A stretch of DNA of 51,203 nucleotides from Enterobacter mori LMG 25706 (GCF_000211415.1 NZ_GL890781.1:69088-120290); one strand, 5' to 3'; numbered from the stretch's first letter, positions 34,008-44,472 are shown. Program-made: numbers and translations. Notes: generated by a model from the letters alone, not told the origin.

Positions 34008-34853
34008 TTATTTCTCGCTATCGACCAGGCCACGGACAAACGCACGCTGCATGGCTAAAACAATGACTACGGGTGGGATAAGGGTGAGCAGCATCGCCGC
34101 CATCACCTGGTTCCAGAGGGTGGTGCCTTCACCGGTGGCAATCATGCCTTTGATGCCCGCCACGGCGGTGCCGAGGTTGACGTCCTGAATAATCAGCAGC
34201 GGCCACAGGTACTGGTTCCAGCCGTAGATAAAGGTGATCACAAACAGCGCCGCGAGGTTGGTTTTCGACAGCGGCAGCACGATGTCGCGGAAAAAGCGCA
34301 TCGGCGACGCGCCGTCGATGCGCGCCGCTTCAATCAGCTCGTCCGGCAGGGTCATAAAGAACTGGCGGAACAGGAAGGTCGCGGTCGCCGAGGCCATCAG
34401 CGGCAGGGTCAAGCCCGCGTAGCTGTCGAGCATTTTCAGGTTGGCGATCACCTCCACCGTCGGGAAGATACGCACCTCCACCGGCAGCATCAGGGTAATG
34501 AAGATCATCCAGAAGAAGAGGTTACGCAGCGGAAAGCGAAACCAGACGATGGCGAAGGCCGAGAGCATCGACACCGTAATTTTGCCGACGGTGATGCCAA
34601 ACGCCATGATGAAGCTGTTGAGCATCATCAGCCAGAACGGCGCGCTGTTGGCGCCCACGCCCTGTGTCCAGATGGTCTTCATGTTCTCGAAAAGATGAGT
34701 GCTTGGGATCAGCGTCATCGGCGTGTCGAACACCGCTTTGGTGTCCAGCGTGGCGGCGACAAACGCCACGTACAGCGGGAAGAGGATGACGATAATCCCT
34801 AAAATCAGCATGGTATGGCTGAAAATCGTCAGCCCGCGACGGTTCTCAATCAT
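34008..34853 (-). CDS. ugpE: sn-Glycerol 3-phosphate ABC transporter permease UgpE
   Basis: Inner-membrane permease subunit that pairs with UgpA. It has 281 residues as in E. coli, with six predicted hydrophobic spans. The EAA loop that touches UgpC reads [23 protein letters not shown]. The start overlaps the ugpA stop by four bases (ATGA), indicating coupled translation of the two permeases. Confidence 0.97.
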   Translation of the reverse strand: MIENRRGLTIFSHTMLILGIIVILFPLYVAFVAATLDTKAVFDTPMTLIPSTHLFENMKTIWTQGVGANSAPFWLMMLNSFIMAFGITVGKITVSMLSAFAIVWFRFPLRNLFFWMIFITLMLPVEVRIFPTVEVIANLKMLDSYAGLTLPLMASATATFLFRQFFMTLPDELIEAARIDGASPMRFFRDIVLPLSKTNLAALFVITFIYGWNQYLWPLLIIQDVNLGTAVAGIKGMIATGEGTTLWNQVMAAMLLTLIPPVVIVLAMQRAFVRGLVDSEK

Positions 34854-35737
34854 TGGTAGCGCACCTTACTTTCGACATAGCGGAACTGCACCACCGTGAG
34901 GATGATGACGAGGAACATCAGCACCACCGACTGCGCGGCAGAAGCGGAGAGATCCAACCCCGCAAAGCCTTCGCGGTAGATCTTGTAGATCAGCGTCGTT
35001 GTCGCCTGCACCGGTCCGCCTGCGGTCGCCGCGTCGATCACCGGGAAGGTGTCGAAGAAGGCGTACACGAGGTTGACCACCAGCAGAAAAAAACTCACCG
35101 GGGCGATCAGCGGCAGCGACAGCCTGAAGAAGCGGCGAACCGGCCCTGCGCCGTCAATCGCCGCCGCTTCCACCAGCGAGCGCGGGATGGACTGCAGCGC
35201 GGCAAAGAAGAACAGGAAGTTGTAGCTGATCTGCTTCCACACCGAGGCAAACACCACCAGGAACATCGCCTGGCCGCTGTTCTGGGCGTGGTTCCAGTCG
35301 TAGCCCAGTTCGGCCAGGAAGTGGGTAATCAGCCCGCGCCCCGGGTTAAACAGGAAGATCCACAATACGGCGGCGACGGCGGGAGCCACGGCGTACGGCA
35401 GCAGCATCAGCGTTTGATAAATACGACTGCCGCGCACCACGTAGTCCACCAGCGCGGCGAAGAACAGCGAGGCTAAAAGGCCGCTGACGGTCACCAGGGC
35501 GCTGAACTTGATCGTCGTCCAGAAGGAATCCAGGTAGTAGCTGTCATGGAACAGCGCGGTGAAGTTGTCCAGCCCGACAAACTGGCTGGAAAGCCCGAAC
35601 GGATCGACGCTTTGTACCGAGTACCACAGCGCTTCGCCCGCAGGCCAGATAAAGAAAATAACGGTGATGACCAGCTGCGGCGCGACCAGCAGGTACGGCA
35701 GCCAGCGGGAACGAAACACCGGACGGGATGATGACAT
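34850..35737 (-). CDS. ugpA: sn-Glycerol 3-phosphate ABC transporter permease UgpA
   Basis: First permease subunit of the importer. The ATG at 35737 ([21 protein letters not shown]) gives 295 residues, equal to E. coli. The upstream open frame runs back through the BIME repeat and is not real coding. The EAA loop is [27 protein letters not shown] separates it from ugpB, unlike the overlapping junctions further down the operon. Confidence 0.97.
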   Translation of the reverse strand: MSSSRPVFRSRWLPYLLVAPQLVITVIFFIWPAGEALWYSVQSVDPFGLSSQFVGLDNFTALFHDSYYLDSFWTTIKFSALVTVSGLLASLFFAALVDYVVRGSRIYQTLMLLPYAVAPAVAAVLWIFLFNPGRGLITHFLAELGYDWNHAQNSGQAMFLVVFASVWKQISYNFLFFFAALQSIPRSLVEAAAIDGAGPVRRFFRLSLPLIAPVSFFLLVVNLVYAFFDTFPVIDAATAGGPVQATTTLIYKIYREGFAGLDLSASAAQSVVLMFLVIILTVVQFRYVESKVRYQ

Positions 35738-35759
35738 GGAGATTTGGTTCCTGAACAAT

Positions 35760-35835
35760 GCCGGGTGGCGGCTACGCCTTACCCGGCCTACATATGGGCA
35801 CATCGTAGGCCCGGTAAGCGAAGCGCCTCCGGGCA
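35760..35835. repeat. BIME-like repeat inside the ugp operon
   Basis: GCCGGGTGGCGGC...TTACCCGGCCTAC faces GTAGGCCCGGTAAGCG and GCGCCTCCGGGCA. It lies between ugpB and ugpA, where a stable hairpin in the transcript could protect the abundant ugpB message. Confidence 0.9.
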
Positions 35836-35840
35836 TTTTT

Positions 35841-37157
35841 TTACGATTTGGTCGACTGCTCAAAGCGGCGCAGCAGCTGATTCCCGCGCTCTACCGCTGA
35901 ATCCAGCGCCTGCTGTGGCGTTTTCTTCCCGGTCCACACGCTTTCCAGCTCTTCATCCACGATGGTACGGATCTGCGGCATGTTGCCCAGACGCAGACCC
36001 TTGGTGAACGGCAATGGCGGCTTGTTCAGCATCTGACGCGTCGCAATGTCCGCCCCTGGGTTCTTGCTGTAGAAGCCCTGCTCGCGGGTCAGGTCATACG
36101 CGGCTTTGGTGATCGGCAGGTAGCCGGTCTTCTGGTGCCACTCGGCAGCATTTTCAGGCTTCGCCAGGAAGTCGAGGAACTCGGCCACGCCTTTGTAGGT
36201 GCCGTTGTCTTTGCCCTGCATGACCCACAGGCTCGCTCCGCCGATGATGGCGTTCTGCGGCGCGCCCTTCACGTCGGCGTCGTACGGCATCATGCCCACG
36301 CCGTAGTTAAATTTGGCGTAGTGACGGATATCCGCCAGCGAGCCGGACGATGCGGTGGTAATGGCGCAGTCGCCGTTGTAGAACTTCTCGGTGGATTCGT
36401 CTTTACGCCCGAAGTAGCTGAAGTCGCCCTTCTTGTTGAGTTCTTCCAGCAGCGCGATGTGCTTCACCTGCTCCGGCTTGTTGAACTCCAGCACCGCGTC
36501 GGTGCCGTCGAAGCCGTTGTTTTTGGTGGCAACCGGCAGGCCGTGCCAGGCGCTGAAGTTTTCAATCTGGATCCAGCCCTGCCAGCCGCTGGCGTAGCCG
36601 CACTTCATCCCCGCCGCTTTCAGCTTCGCGGTGTACTCGGCCAGATCCTGCCAGGTTTTTGGCGGCTGCTCCGGGTCTAAACCGGCTTTTTTGAAGGCAT
36701 CTTTGTTGTAGTACAGCACCGGCGTAGAGCTGTTAAACGGCTGAGACAGCAGGTGGCCGGTTTTGGAATCGGTGTAATAACCGGAAACGGTCGGCACGAA
36801 CTGTGATTCGTCAAAATTGATACCCGCCTCTTTGAACACTTCATACACCGGCTTGATGGCTTTAGAGGCCATCATGGTGGCGGTGCCCACTTCATAAACC
36901 TGTAACAAGGCTGGCGCATTGCCGGTACGGAAGGCGGCAATGCCCGCGCTCAGGCTCTGCTCGTAGTTGCCTTTGTACACCGGCACAATTTTGTAATCCG
37001 GGTGGGTGTCGTTGAAACGCTGCGCCAGGGAGTCAACCTCTTTACCCAACTCCCCTTCCATGGAATGCCAGAACGGAATGGTGGTCACAGCCATTGCGTT
37101 CGTCGCAAAAGCCAGACCGATTGCCAGACCCAAAGCTGTGTGTCGTAACGATGTCAT
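35841..37157 (-). CDS. ugpB: sn-Glycerol 3-phosphate-binding protein UgpB
   Basis: Periplasmic binding protein for glycerol 3-phosphate and glycerophosphodiesters. I choose the ATG at 37157, about six bases after the AGAGAG ribosome site, giving 438 residues as in E. coli; the ATG at 37163 sits directly on that site. A signal peptide ([23 protein letters not shown]) precedes the mature [19 protein letters not shown]. Ligand-site segments such as FWHSMEG and [19 protein letters not shown] match E. coli closely. It is first in ugpBAECQ, after tandem Pho boxes. Confidence 0.96.
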   Translation of the reverse strand: MTSLRHTALGLAIGLAFATNAMAVTTIPFWHSMEGELGKEVDSLAQRFNDTHPDYKIVPVYKGNYEQSLSAGIAAFRTGNAPALLQVYEVGTATMMASKAIKPVYEVFKEAGINFDESQFVPTVSGYYTDSKTGHLLSQPFNSSTPVLYYNKDAFKKAGLDPEQPPKTWQDLAEYTAKLKAAGMKCGYASGWQGWIQIENFSAWHGLPVATKNNGFDGTDAVLEFNKPEQVKHIALLEELNKKGDFSYFGRKDESTEKFYNGDCAITTASSGSLADIRHYAKFNYGVGMMPYDADVKGAPQNAIIGGASLWVMQGKDNGTYKGVAEFLDFLAKPENAAEWHQKTGYLPITKAAYDLTREQGFYSKNPGADIATRQMLNKPPLPFTKGLRLGNMPQIRTIVDEELESVWTGKKTPQQALDSAVERGNQLLRRFEQSTKS

Positions 37158-37226
37158 TGTCATCTCTCTTATTGTGCCGGATGCGCGATATCACGCGTTT
37201 TATGCTCGCGAGGTAACATGACATGC

Positions 37227-37270
37227 TCGAATTACAGAAAAATAACTGTTTGTTTACAGATAAGTGACAG
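37227..37270 (-). promoter_or_regulatory. Tandem Pho boxes before ugpB
   Basis: On the minus strand, four units at an 11-base period read CTGTCACTTAT, CTGTAAACAAA, CAGTTATTTTT and CTGTAATTCGA. The repeated CTGT at this spacing is the PhoB-binding pattern (two pho boxes), 70 to 113 bases upstream of ugpB. It predicts induction under phosphate starvation, as known in E. coli. Confidence 0.85.
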
Positions 37271-37321
37271 CCAGGCGTCAGGGGGATGATGGTTGTGTGA
37301 AGGGGGTTGAGGTGTAGTTGG

Positions 37322-37417
37322 GTGCGGTCTGGTGCCCTCACCCCGACCCTCTCCCACAGGGAGAGGGAGAAAATCGATCGGTTCCCTCTCCCTTGAGGGA
37401 GAGGGTTAGGGTGAGGG
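37322..37417. repeat. Inverted pair of CCCTCACCC/CCCTCTCCC hairpin repeats
   Basis: A forward copy with GTGCGGTCTGGTG flank and a reversed copy face each other across GAAAATCGATCGGTTC. The pair lies between the start of ugpB and the end of livF, both on the minus strand, ten bases past the livF stop. Confidence 0.85.
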
Positions 37418-37427
37418 GGAAATGCAA

Positions 37428-38141
37428 TTAACCGCCCAAATACGCGCTCCGCACCGCCTCGTTTGCCAGCAGCGCGTCGCCGGTATCCTCCAGCACCACG
37501 CGGCCGTTCTCCAGCACGTAGCCACGGTCGGCGAGCTTCAGCGCCTGGTTGGCGTTCTGCTCGACGAGGAAGATGGTCATCCCCTCTTTGCGCAGCTGCT
37601 CAATGGTGTCGAAGATCTGCTGAATGATGATCGGCGCAAGACCGAGCGACGGTTCATCCAGCAGCAGCAGACGCGGCTGGCTCATCAGCGCGCGGCCAAT
37701 CGCCAGCATCTGCTGCTCGCCGCCGGACATAGTGCCCGCACGCTGGATGCGGCGCTCCCACAGGCGTGGGAAGAGTTCGTACACCCACTTGATGCGGGTC
37801 TGGTATTCATCGCGGTGAGCAAAGAAGCCGCCCATCGCCAGGTTCTCTTCCACCGTCATGCGGGAAAACACGCGACGCCCTTCCGGGACAATCGCCACCG
37901 CTTCACGCATGATTTTGGCGGTCTGCCAGTCGGTAATGTCTTTACCATCGAACACAATCCGCCCGCTGGTGGCGCGCGGGTCGCCGCACAGGGTGCCGAG
38001 CAGCGTGGTCTTACCCGCGCCGTTGGCCCCGATCAGGGTGACGATTTCGCCCTGATTGATGTGCAGGCTGACGTCGTGCAGCGCCTGGATCTTGCCGTAG
38101 TGCGCGTTGACCTTGTCGAACGTTAACATCGCTTTTTCCAT
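37428..38141 (-). CDS. livF: Branched-chain amino acid ABC transporter ATPase LivF
   Basis: One of two cytoplasmic ATPases of the LivHMGF importer. The ATG at 38141 (MEKAMLTFDKVNAHYG) gives 237 residues, as in E. coli. Walker A GANGAGKT is at residues 38-45, the signature is MSGGEQQMLAIGRAL and the Walker B LLLLDEPSLGLAP. It is the last gene of livKHMGF and starts one base after the livG stop. Confidence 0.97.
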   Translation of the reverse strand: MEKAMLTFDKVNAHYGKIQALHDVSLHINQGEIVTLIGANGAGKTTLLGTLCGDPRATSGRIVFDGKDITDWQTAKIMREAVAIVPEGRRVFSRMTVEENLAMGGFFAHRDEYQTRIKWVYELFPRLWERRIQRAGTMSGGEQQMLAIGRALMSQPRLLLLDEPSLGLAPIIIQQIFDTIEQLRKEGMTIFLVEQNANQALKLADRGYVLENGRVVLEDTGDALLANEAVRSAYLGG

Positions 38142-38142
38142 C

Positions 38143-38910
38143 TTATGCCTCACCAAGGTATGCGCGGATCACGTCCGGGTTGTTGCGGATCTCTTCCGGC
38201 GTGCCGTTCGCCAGCGGCGTGCCCTGGTTTACCACGTAGATACGGTCCGAAATGCCCATCACCAGCTTCATGTCATGCTCAATCAGCAGAATGGTGGTGT
38301 CGTGATGATCGCGCAGCTCGGCAATCAGCTCGTCCAGCTCTTTGGTCTCTTTCGGGTTGAGGCCTGCCGCCGGTTCGTCGAGCATCAGGATTTCCGGCTG
38401 CGTCACCATGCAGCGCACAATCTCCAGGCGACGCTGATCGCCGTAGGCCAGGTTGCTCGCCTGACGGTTGGCGTGCTGCAGCAGGCCAATTCGGTCAAGC
38501 CAGGTGGCGGCGCGGTCAAGCGCTTCATCCTGTGCGCGGCGGAAGGCCGGGGTTTTAAGCAGGCCGGAGAACAGCCCGGTTTTCAGCTGCTGATGCTGTG
38601 CCACCAGCAGGTTCTCAATTACCGTCATCTCGCGGAACAGACGCACGTGCTGGAAGGTACGCACCACGCCCATGCGGGCAATCTGCTGGCCCGGCAGACC
38701 TTCCAGGTGCTGGTCGCGCAGCATGATGGTGCCGCCCGTCGGCTTGTAGAAGCCGGTCAGGCAGTTGAAGACCGTAGTTTTCCCCGCGCCGTTCGGGCCA
38801 ATCAGGGAGACAATCTCTTTCTTGTGCAGATCCAGATTCACGTTGTTGACCGCCAGCAGGCCGCCAAAACGCATCATCAGACCGTTAACGGATAATAATG
38901 GCTGGCTCAT
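38143..38910 (-). CDS. livG: Branched-chain amino acid ABC transporter ATPase LivG
   Basis: Second ATPase of the importer, forming a pair with LivF. It has 255 residues, as in E. coli. Walker A GPNGAGKT is at residues 38-45; the signature region is [16 protein letters not shown], the form usual in LivG proteins, with Walker [14 protein letters not shown]. The start overlaps the livM stop by four bases. Confidence 0.97.
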   Translation of the reverse strand: MSQPLLSVNGLMMRFGGLLAVNNVNLDLHKKEIVSLIGPNGAGKTTVFNCLTGFYKPTGGTIMLRDQHLEGLPGQQIARMGVVRTFQHVRLFREMTVIENLLVAQHQQLKTGLFSGLLKTPAFRRAQDEALDRAATWLDRIGLLQHANRQASNLAYGDQRRLEIVRCMVTQPEILMLDEPAAGLNPKETKELDELIAELRDHHDTTILLIEHDMKLVMGISDRIYVVNQGTPLANGTPEEIRNNPDVIRAYLGEA

Positions 38911-40184
38911 GCCTGCTCTCCTTTCGCTTGCCCGTTCTTCAGCTTCAGCTGTGGACGGGTCATCGGCAGCAGACCCTGCGGACGCCAGATCATCATCAGC
39001 ACCATCAAACCACCCAGCATCAGCATGCTGTATTCGTTAAAGTCGCGCATCAGCTCGCGCGAGACCACCAGCAGGATGGCCGCGAGGATAACGGCAAACT
39101 GCGAGCCCATCCCGCCGAGTACCACAATCGCCAGCACGAAGGCCGATTCGGCAAAGGTGAAGGATTCCGGGCTAACGAAGCCCTGACGCGCGGCAAACAG
39201 CGTTCCGGCGAAACCGGCAAACGCGGCGCTGATGGTGAACGCGGTCAGCTTGATGCGGGTCGGGTTCAGGCCCAGCGAGCGGCAGGCGATTTCATCTTCG
39301 CGCAGCGCTTCCCACGCGCGGCCCAGCGGCATGCGCAGCAGACGGTTGATCACGAACAGGGTAATCACCACCAGCAGCAGCGCCACCAGATAGAGCCAGA
39401 TCACGCGGTCGGACGGATCGTACTTGATGCCAAAGAAGTTGCTGAAGGTATCCCAGCCGCCTTCGCGGGCGGTGCGGCTGAACTCCAGGCCGAAGAAGGT
39501 CGGTTTCGGGATCTGGCTGATGCCGTTCGGGCCGCCGGTCACTTCGGTATTGTTGAGCAGCAGGATACGGACGATTTCGCCGAAGCCCAGGGTCACAATC
39601 GCCAGATAGTCACCGCGCAGGCGCAGCACCGGGAAGCCGAGCAGGAAGCCCGCGGCGGCAGAGACCAGCCCCGCCAGCGGCAGGCAGGTCCAGAAGCCGA
39701 GGCCGTAATAGTGGTTCAGCAGCGCGAAGGTGTAGGCACCGATGGCGTAGAAGCCGCCGTAGCCCAGCACCAGCAGGCCGGAGAGCCCCACCACCACGTT
39801 CAGACCGAGACCCAGAATCACGTAGATCATGGTCAGGGTGGCGATATCCACGGTCCCGCGCGATACCACAAACGGCCATGCCACGGCGGCCACCAGCAGC
39901 GCCACGAGGAACAGCTTCTGCTTCACGGTCGTACCGTCGATAGCGGGCAGCACGAATTTCGGCCCGGAGACGTTTTTCAGCGTCTTCTGGAAGACCGGGC
40001 GCAGCAGCTGGAACAGGAATACCACGGCCGTGCCGATAAACACCCACTGCCAGCGAATATCAGCGGCGGTGTCGACCACCAGCTTAGTGCCGTCCAGCTC
40101 TAACTGGACGCCCATAAAGACGCCCGCCAGCACGAAGAACATGGCGGCAGAGAGCAGCGCCATTGCAAAATGCATCGGTTTCAT
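38907..40184 (-). CDS. livM: Branched-chain amino acid ABC transporter permease LivM
   Basis: Larger membrane permease of the importer, 425 residues as in E. coli, with ten or so hydrophobic segments; the first 90 residues form an N-terminal extension with two spans not found in LivH. The permease core includes [27 protein letters not shown] and the coupling loop [22 protein letters not shown]. The start overlaps the livH stop by four bases. Confidence 0.97.
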   Translation of the reverse strand: MKPMHFAMALLSAAMFFVLAGVFMGVQLELDGTKLVVDTAADIRWQWVFIGTAVVFLFQLLRPVFQKTLKNVSGPKFVLPAIDGTTVKQKLFLVALLVAAVAWPFVVSRGTVDIATLTMIYVILGLGLNVVVGLSGLLVLGYGGFYAIGAYTFALLNHYYGLGFWTCLPLAGLVSAAAGFLLGFPVLRLRGDYLAIVTLGFGEIVRILLLNNTEVTGGPNGISQIPKPTFFGLEFSRTAREGGWDTFSNFFGIKYDPSDRVIWLYLVALLLVVITLFVINRLLRMPLGRAWEALREDEIACRSLGLNPTRIKLTAFTISAAFAGFAGTLFAARQGFVSPESFTFAESAFVLAIVVLGGMGSQFAVILAAILLVVSRELMRDFNEYSMLMLGGLMVLMMIWRPQGLLPMTRPQLKLKNGQAKGEQA

Positions 40185-41107
40185 ACTTTCTCTACCTCCG
40201 GACGGCCCAGAATACCGGTAGGCATCACCAGCAGAACCAGAATCAGCAGGGCAAACGACACTACGTCTTTATATTCTGTGCTCAGGTACGCCGAGGAGAG
40301 CGCTTCCGCCACGCCCAGGATCAGGCCGCCGATCATCGCGCCCGGAATACTGCCGATACCGCCCAGTACCGCGGCGGTGAAGGCTTTCATCCCGGCCATA
40401 AAGCCGATGTACGGGTTAATCACGCCATAGAACTGGCCGAGCAGTACGCCTGCCACCGCCGCCATCGCGGCGCCAATCACGAAGGTCAGGGCAATCACGC
40501 GGTCGGTGTTGATGCCGAGCAGGCTCGCCATCTTCAGGTCTTCCGCGCAAGCTCGGCAGGCGCGCCCCATACGGGAGTAGCGGATGAAAATAGTCAGAGC
40601 CAGCATTGCCAGGAAGGTTACAACCCAGATAACCAGCTGCATGGTGGTGATAGAGGCAGAGAAGTTCTCGCTGGCCCCCACAATCCACTGGCCGTTAAAC
40701 AGGCTTGGCAGCGCCACGTCGCGCGAGCCTTCGGTCAGGCTGACGTAGTTTTGCAGGAAGATGGACATCCCGATGGCGGAGATCAGCGCAATCAGGCGTT
40801 TTGAACTGCGCACGGGCCGGTAGGCCACGCGTTCGATGCTCCAGCCGTAGGCGCTGGCAATCACAATCGCGCCGACAAACCCGGCGGCGACCAGCAGCCA
40901 GCTGCTGTCGATGCCCATCATCATCAGGGCGGCAATGATCATAAAGGAGACGTAGCTACCGATCATGTACACCTCGCCGTGGGCGAAGTTGATCATGCCG
41001 ATAATGCCGTAAACCATCGTGTAGCCGATGGCGATCAGCGCGTAGGTGCTTCCCAGCGTAACGCCGTTAAACATCTGCTGCAGGAAATAGAGAAACTGCT
41101 CGGACAT
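40181..41107 (-). CDS. livH: Branched-chain amino acid ABC transporter permease LivH
   Basis: Membrane permease paired with LivM. The ATG at 41107 ([15 protein letters not shown]) gives 308 residues, as in E. coli; an ATG two codons upstream is possible. Conserved segments are [20 protein letters not shown] and the coupling loop [22 protein letters not shown]. It is separated from livK by 46 bases that hold a strong hairpin. Confidence 0.97.
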   Translation of the reverse strand: MSEQFLYFLQQMFNGVTLGSTYALIAIGYTMVYGIIGMINFAHGEVYMIGSYVSFMIIAALMMMGIDSSWLLVAAGFVGAIVIASAYGWSIERVAYRPVRSSKRLIALISAIGMSIFLQNYVSLTEGSRDVALPSLFNGQWIVGASENFSASITTMQLVIWVVTFLAMLALTIFIRYSRMGRACRACAEDLKMASLLGINTDRVIALTFVIGAAMAAVAGVLLGQFYGVINPYIGFMAGMKAFTAAVLGGIGSIPGAMIGGLILGVAEALSSAYLSTEYKDVVSFALLILVLLVMPTGILGRPEVEKV

Positions 41108-41125
41108 ATGCAAACCTTTTTATAC

Positions 41126-41145
41126 CCGCCCGGTGAGCCGGGCGG
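41126..41145 (-). promoter_or_regulatory. GC-rich hairpin between livK and livH
   Basis: CCGCCCGG-TGAG-CCGGGCGG is a perfect eight-pair stem with a four-base loop, eight bases past the livK stop. On the coding strand it is followed by GTATAAAAAGG rather than a T-tract, so it is more likely an mRNA stability or partial attenuation element that keeps livK above livHMGF. Confidence 0.6.
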
Positions 41146-41153
41146 TGGGATAG

Positions 41154-42263
41154 TTATTTGGCGGCCGAGGACGAACCGTCGGCGTGCCACTTAAAGACAC
41201 CAAATTCAAATCCCTTCAGATCGCCTTTCTCATCCCAGTTCAGCGGCCCAATCACGGTGTTCGCCCCGTGTGCTTTTAAATCTTTCACCAGATCCAGCGG
41301 CTCTTTGCTGCCGGTACGCTCCAGCGCGGTCGCCAGAGACTGCACGGCCGCGTAGGTGATCCAGACGTACGGACCGCTCGGATCTTTCTTCTGCGCCTTG
41401 AGCGCCTCTACGATAGCCTTGTTGGCCGGATCCTGGTCATAGCGTTTTGGCATCGTGACCAGCATGCCTTCGGCAGAATCCCCGGCGATGTTTGACAGGG
41501 AGGCGTTACCCACGCCCTCTGGCCCCATAAACTGGGTTTTCAGGCCGGTGGCACGCGCCTGGCGCAGCATCTGGCCCATTTCCGGGTAGTAGCCGCCGTA
41601 GTAAACGAAGTCGATATTCTCTTTTTGCAGACGGGCGATCAGCGCGGAGAAGTCTTTCTCACCGGCGGTAATGCCGTCGAAGAAGACGATGTTCGCGCCG
41701 CCTTTTTTCAGGCCGTCCTGCACGGAACGCGCCAGGCCTTCGCCGTACTGCTGTTTGTCATGAATGATGGCAATACGCGTTGGCTTAACGGTGTCGAGGA
41801 TGTATTTGGCGGCGGTGGGTCCCTGCGAGGAGTCCAGACCGGCGGTACGCATAATGTGCTGGTAGCCGCGCTGGGTCAGCTCCGGGTTAGTTGCGCCCGG
41901 GGTGATCATCAGAATGCCTTCGTCTTCGTAAATATCAGACGCGGGCTGCGTGGACGATGAGCACAGGTGGCCGATGACGTACTGGATACCGTCGTTGACG
42001 ATTTTGTTGGCGACCGCGACGGCCTGTTTTGGATCGCAGGCGTCGTCATATTCTACGCCCACCAGCTTGTCGCCTTTGATGCCGCCTTTGGCGTTGATGT
42101 CTTTAATGGCCTGACGTGCGCCGTTGAACTCCATATCACCCCACTGGGCAACAGGACCGGACATCGCGCCTACCACAGCAACTTTTATGTCGTCCGCCAT
42201 AGCCGCCTGCGAAATTGCCAGTGCGACCATTCCCGCGATTATTGCTTTCGCGTTCCTTTTCAT
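41154..42263 (-). CDS. livK: Leucine-specific binding protein LivK
   Basis: Periplasmic leucine-binding protein delivering to LivHMGF. The ATG at 42263 ([23 protein letters not shown]) gives 369 residues, as in E. coli, with the signal peptide cut before DDIKVAVVG. The two cysteines in DACDPKQ and [12 protein letters not shown] form the conserved disulfide of this pair of proteins. It is a close paralogue of livJ in this window and first in livKHMGF. Regulation by Lrp and leucine is known in E. coli; I did not identify a firm site. Confidence 0.97.
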   Translation of the reverse strand: MKRNAKAIIAGMVALAISQAAMADDIKVAVVGAMSGPVAQWGDMEFNGARQAIKDINAKGGIKGDKLVGVEYDDACDPKQAVAVANKIVNDGIQYVIGHLCSSSTQPASDIYEDEGILMITPGATNPELTQRGYQHIMRTAGLDSSQGPTAAKYILDTVKPTRIAIIHDKQQYGEGLARSVQDGLKKGGANIVFFDGITAGEKDFSALIARLQKENIDFVYYGGYYPEMGQMLRQARATGLKTQFMGPEGVGNASLSNIAGDSAEGMLVTMPKRYDQDPANKAIVEALKAQKKDPSGPYVWITYAAVQSLATALERTGSKEPLDLVKDLKAHGANTVIGPLNWDEKGDLKGFEFGVFKWHADGSSSAAK

Positions 42264-42687
42264 CTCTGAATCCCCATTCGTGATGTCGTGTATATATTTT
42301 GTTTTATTATGGTTAAAAAGCATTCTGTACTTTTAATGAACAACGCTATTTTTACCAGTGCCTTTAATGGTTTAGCGCGGTTTTTTATCAAAAACCAGAC
42401 TAATATCTCTATTTTTCAGGCGATTAAGCAAAGATAATATTCTGAAATCAGGCAGAGATAAACAAATAAAAGTGCAGTTTGCAGCATAAAATAACGGTAC
42501 AAAGCGCCGAATAAATCACTGCCTGTCAGGTTAAAATTCTGCTTAATTTTCGATCCATGTGTTTTCGAACTGCGCAATGCGTTGCCAAAAAACTAATCAC
42601 CTGGTAAATGGGAATAAAAAGAGAAAGCACCCGAGCAAATAAATTGAGTACACTGGCCCTACTCAATCTGATTTGGACAAGTAGCTA
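42264..42687. other. AT-rich control region between livK and panM
   Basis: This 424-base stretch between divergent genes has no credible coding sequence. It is clearly richer in A and T than the genes around it and should hold the livK promoter and Lrp-type sites. Two structures stand out: a weak GGTTTTTT-ATC-AAAAACC hairpin at 42379-42396 and the inverted repeat at 42643-42667 close to panM. I could not assign promoters firmly. Confidence 0.5.
42643..42667. repeat. Perfect inverted repeat in the panM leader
   Basis: ATTGAGTA and TACTCAAT, eight bases each, are separated by CACTGGCCC. The right arm ends 20 bases before the panM ATG. The size and symmetry fit either a repressor operator or a leader hairpin. 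Confidence 0.6.
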
Positions 42688-43077
42688 ATGAAACTGACTA
42701 TCGTGCGTCTGGTGACCTTTAGCGACCAGGATCATATCGACCTGGGCAAGATCTGGCCGGAATATTCCCCTTCGTCGCTGGCCGTCGACGACAATCACCG
42801 TATCTATGCCGCGCGCTTTAACGAGCGTCTGCTGGCCGCCGTTCGCGTGACGCTGAGCGGCACGGAAGGGGCGCTGGATTCCCTGCGCGTGCGCGACGTC
42901 ACCCGCCGTCGTGGGGTCGGACAGTATTTAATTGAAGAAGTCATACGTGAAAACCCGAGCGTGACCTCCTGGTGGATGGCCGACGTGGGCGTGGAAGACC
43001 GCAGCGTGATGGCGGCGTTTATGCAGGCGTTAGGGTTTACGGCGCAGGCGAACGGGTGGGAGAAGCGTCAGGGTTGA
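42688..43077 (+). CDS. panM: PanD maturation factor PanM (YhhK, PanZ)
   Basis: GNAT-fold protein that binds coenzyme A and triggers self-cleavage of pro-PanD to active aspartate decarboxylase; it also senses CoA to limit pantothenate synthesis. It has 129 residues against 127 in E. coli. The CoA-binding segment is LRVRDVTRRRGVGQYLIEEV, and conserved parts such as PEYSPSSLAVDDNHRIYAARFNERLLAAVRVTLSGTEGALDSL are near identical to E. coli. The ribosome site before the ATG is weak (AAGTAG). It is convergent with livJ. Confidence 0.94.
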   Translation: MKLTIVRLVTFSDQDHIDLGKIWPEYSPSSLAVDDNHRIYAARFNERLLAAVRVTLSGTEGALDSLRVRDVTRRRGVGQYLIEEVIRENPSVTSWWMADVGVEDRSVMAAFMQALGFTAQANGWEKRQG

Positions 43078-43093
43078 TGTGTGCGACCTGATC

Positions 43094-43146
43094 TGTGCGG
43101 CCTGATGCCCTCACCCCGGCCCTCTCCCACGGGGAGAGGGAGAAAA
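43094..43146. repeat. Hairpin repeat, CCCTCACCC/CCCTCTCCC family
   Basis: A TGTGCGGCCTGATG flank, CCCTCACCCC and the CCCTCTCCC-ACG-GGGAGAGGG hairpin match the copy at 7816 almost base for base. It lies between the convergent panM and livJ, next to a terminator. Confidence 0.85.
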
Positions 43147-43150
43147 CATA

Positions 43151-43176
43151 AAAAAGGCAACTTACGTTGCCTTTTT
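43151..43176. terminator. Bidirectional rho-independent terminator between panM and livJ
   Basis: AAAAAGGCAAC-TTAC-GTTGCCTTTTT is a perfect hairpin with A and T runs on both sides, five bases past the livJ stop. It can end livJ transcripts on the minus strand and panM transcripts on the plus strand. Confidence 0.9.
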
Positions 43177-43180
43177 GCTT

Positions 43181-44281
43181 TTATTTGGCGTCTGTCGCCG
43201 TGCCGTTGGCATGCCAGTCAAACACGCCGAACTCGAAGCCCTTCAGGTCGCCCTTCTCATCCCAGGAGAGCGGCCCCATGACGGTTTCCACGGAGTTCGC
43301 TTTCAGCCAGGCGGCAATCTCAGCCGGATCGGCTGACTGGTTCAGGCCCGCCTGCAGTGACTGCAGCGCCGCGTAGGTGGTCCAAACGAACGCGCCGCTT
43401 GGATCCTGTTTCTTCGCCTTGATCGCATCTACGATTGGTTTGTTCGCAGGGACCTGGTCGTAGTTCTTCGGCTTGGTCACCAGCAGGCCTTCGGCTGATT
43501 CACCCGCGATGTTAGACAGAGAGACGTTTGCCACGCCTTCCGGCCCCATGAACTGAGTTTTCAGACCGGCAGCACGCGCCTGGCGCAGGATCTGGCCCAT
43601 TTCCGGGTGGTAGCCACCGTAGTAAACGAAATCAATATTCTCTTTCTTCAGACGCGCCACCAGCGTGGAGAAGTCTTTCTCACCGGCGGTAATACCGTCG
43701 AAGAACACCACGTCAGCATTGGCTTTCTTCAGGTTGTCCTGGACGGAACGCGCCAGACCTTCACCGTACTGCTGCTTGTCGTGAACGATAGCGATGCGCT
43801 TCGGCTTCACTTTTTCAACGATGTATTTCGCTGCGGTTGGGCCCTGGTCAGAGTCCAGGCCGGTGGTGCGCAGGGTCAGCTTGTAGCCGCGCGAGGTCAG
43901 CTCCGGCGCGGTTGCAGCCGGGGTGATCATCAGAATGCCTTCGTCTTCGTAGATGTCAGACGCTGGCTGCGTAGAAGAGGAGCACAGGTGACCGATAACG
44001 TATTTGATCCCGTCGTTCACCACTTTGTTCGCCACCGCGACCGCTTGTTTCGGGTCACAGGCATCATCATATTTTACGATCTGCAGTTTTTCGCCCTTGA
44101 TGCCGCCCTTAGCATTAATGTCTGTAACCGCCTGTTCTGCGCCCGTAAATTCCTGGTCGCCGTACTGAGCTACCGGACCGGACATCGCGCCAACCACAGC
44201 AACTTTGATATCTGCCTGTGCCATGGTGCTGAATGCCAACGCGATACATCCTGCCAGTAACGCTTTACCCTTCATGTTCAT
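43181..44281 (-). CDS. livJ: Leucine/isoleucine/valine-binding protein LivJ
   Basis: Periplasmic binding protein that hands all three branched-chain amino acids to LivHMGF. The ATG at 44281 ([23 protein letters not shown]) gives 366 residues against 367 in E. coli; an ATG two codons later is also possible. The mature protein starts [12 protein letters not shown], with the conserved cysteine pair as in LivK. It is transcribed alone, upstream of livK but separated from it by panM on the other strand. Confidence 0.96.
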   Translation of the reverse strand: MNMKGKALLAGCIALAFSTMAQADIKVAVVGAMSGPVAQYGDQEFTGAEQAVTDINAKGGIKGEKLQIVKYDDACDPKQAVAVANKVVNDGIKYVIGHLCSSSTQPASDIYEDEGILMITPAATAPELTSRGYKLTLRTTGLDSDQGPTAAKYIVEKVKPKRIAIVHDKQQYGEGLARSVQDNLKKANADVVFFDGITAGEKDFSTLVARLKKENIDFVYYGGYHPEMGQILRQARAAGLKTQFMGPEGVANVSLSNIAGESAEGLLVTKPKNYDQVPANKPIVDAIKAKKQDPSGAFVWTTYAALQSLQAGLNQSADPAEIAAWLKANSVETVMGPLSWDEKGDLKGFEFGVFDWHANGTATDAK

Positions 44282-44444
44282 CCTGAGATTCCCCATTATT
44301 ATGGTTATTACGATTGTTGTGATGTTGTTGTGCAGCGCTTTATGTCAGTTATAGGTGTGCTGTTCGCGCTTTTTCAGCATACTCTGCTAAAACATACCCG
44401 ATTTTTATGATTTTGGAATAGCTAATTTGAAATGTATCTATGCT

Positions 44445-44472
44445 ATGCCCGGCACCGTTTTGCGCCGGGCAT
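44445..44472. repeat. Palindrome after the aminotransferase gene
   Basis: ATGCCCGGC and GCCGGGCAT form a nine-pair stem with a ten-base loop, just past the stop codon at 44479. No T-tract follows on the minus strand, so it is a single REP-like hairpin rather than a standard terminator. It lies between this gene and the livJ promoter region. Confidence 0.6.

Noticed and set aside
35738..35863. N-terminal extension of UgpA
   Set aside because: The frame is open through the BIME repeat, but the ATG at 35737 matches the E. coli start and length.
38898..40103. 401-codon open frame opposite livM
   Set aside because: Antisense to a full-length conserved permease; the Gln/His/Arg-rich translation is typical of high-GC reverse frames.
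43181..44281. livJ as a recent tandem duplicate of livK
   Set aside because: The two differ at many positions and both match their separate E. coli counterparts, so the duplication is old.
44445..44472. Palindrome after the aminotransferase as a standard terminator
   Set aside because: The hairpin is good, but no T-tract follows on the coding strand, so it was kept as a REP-like repeat.
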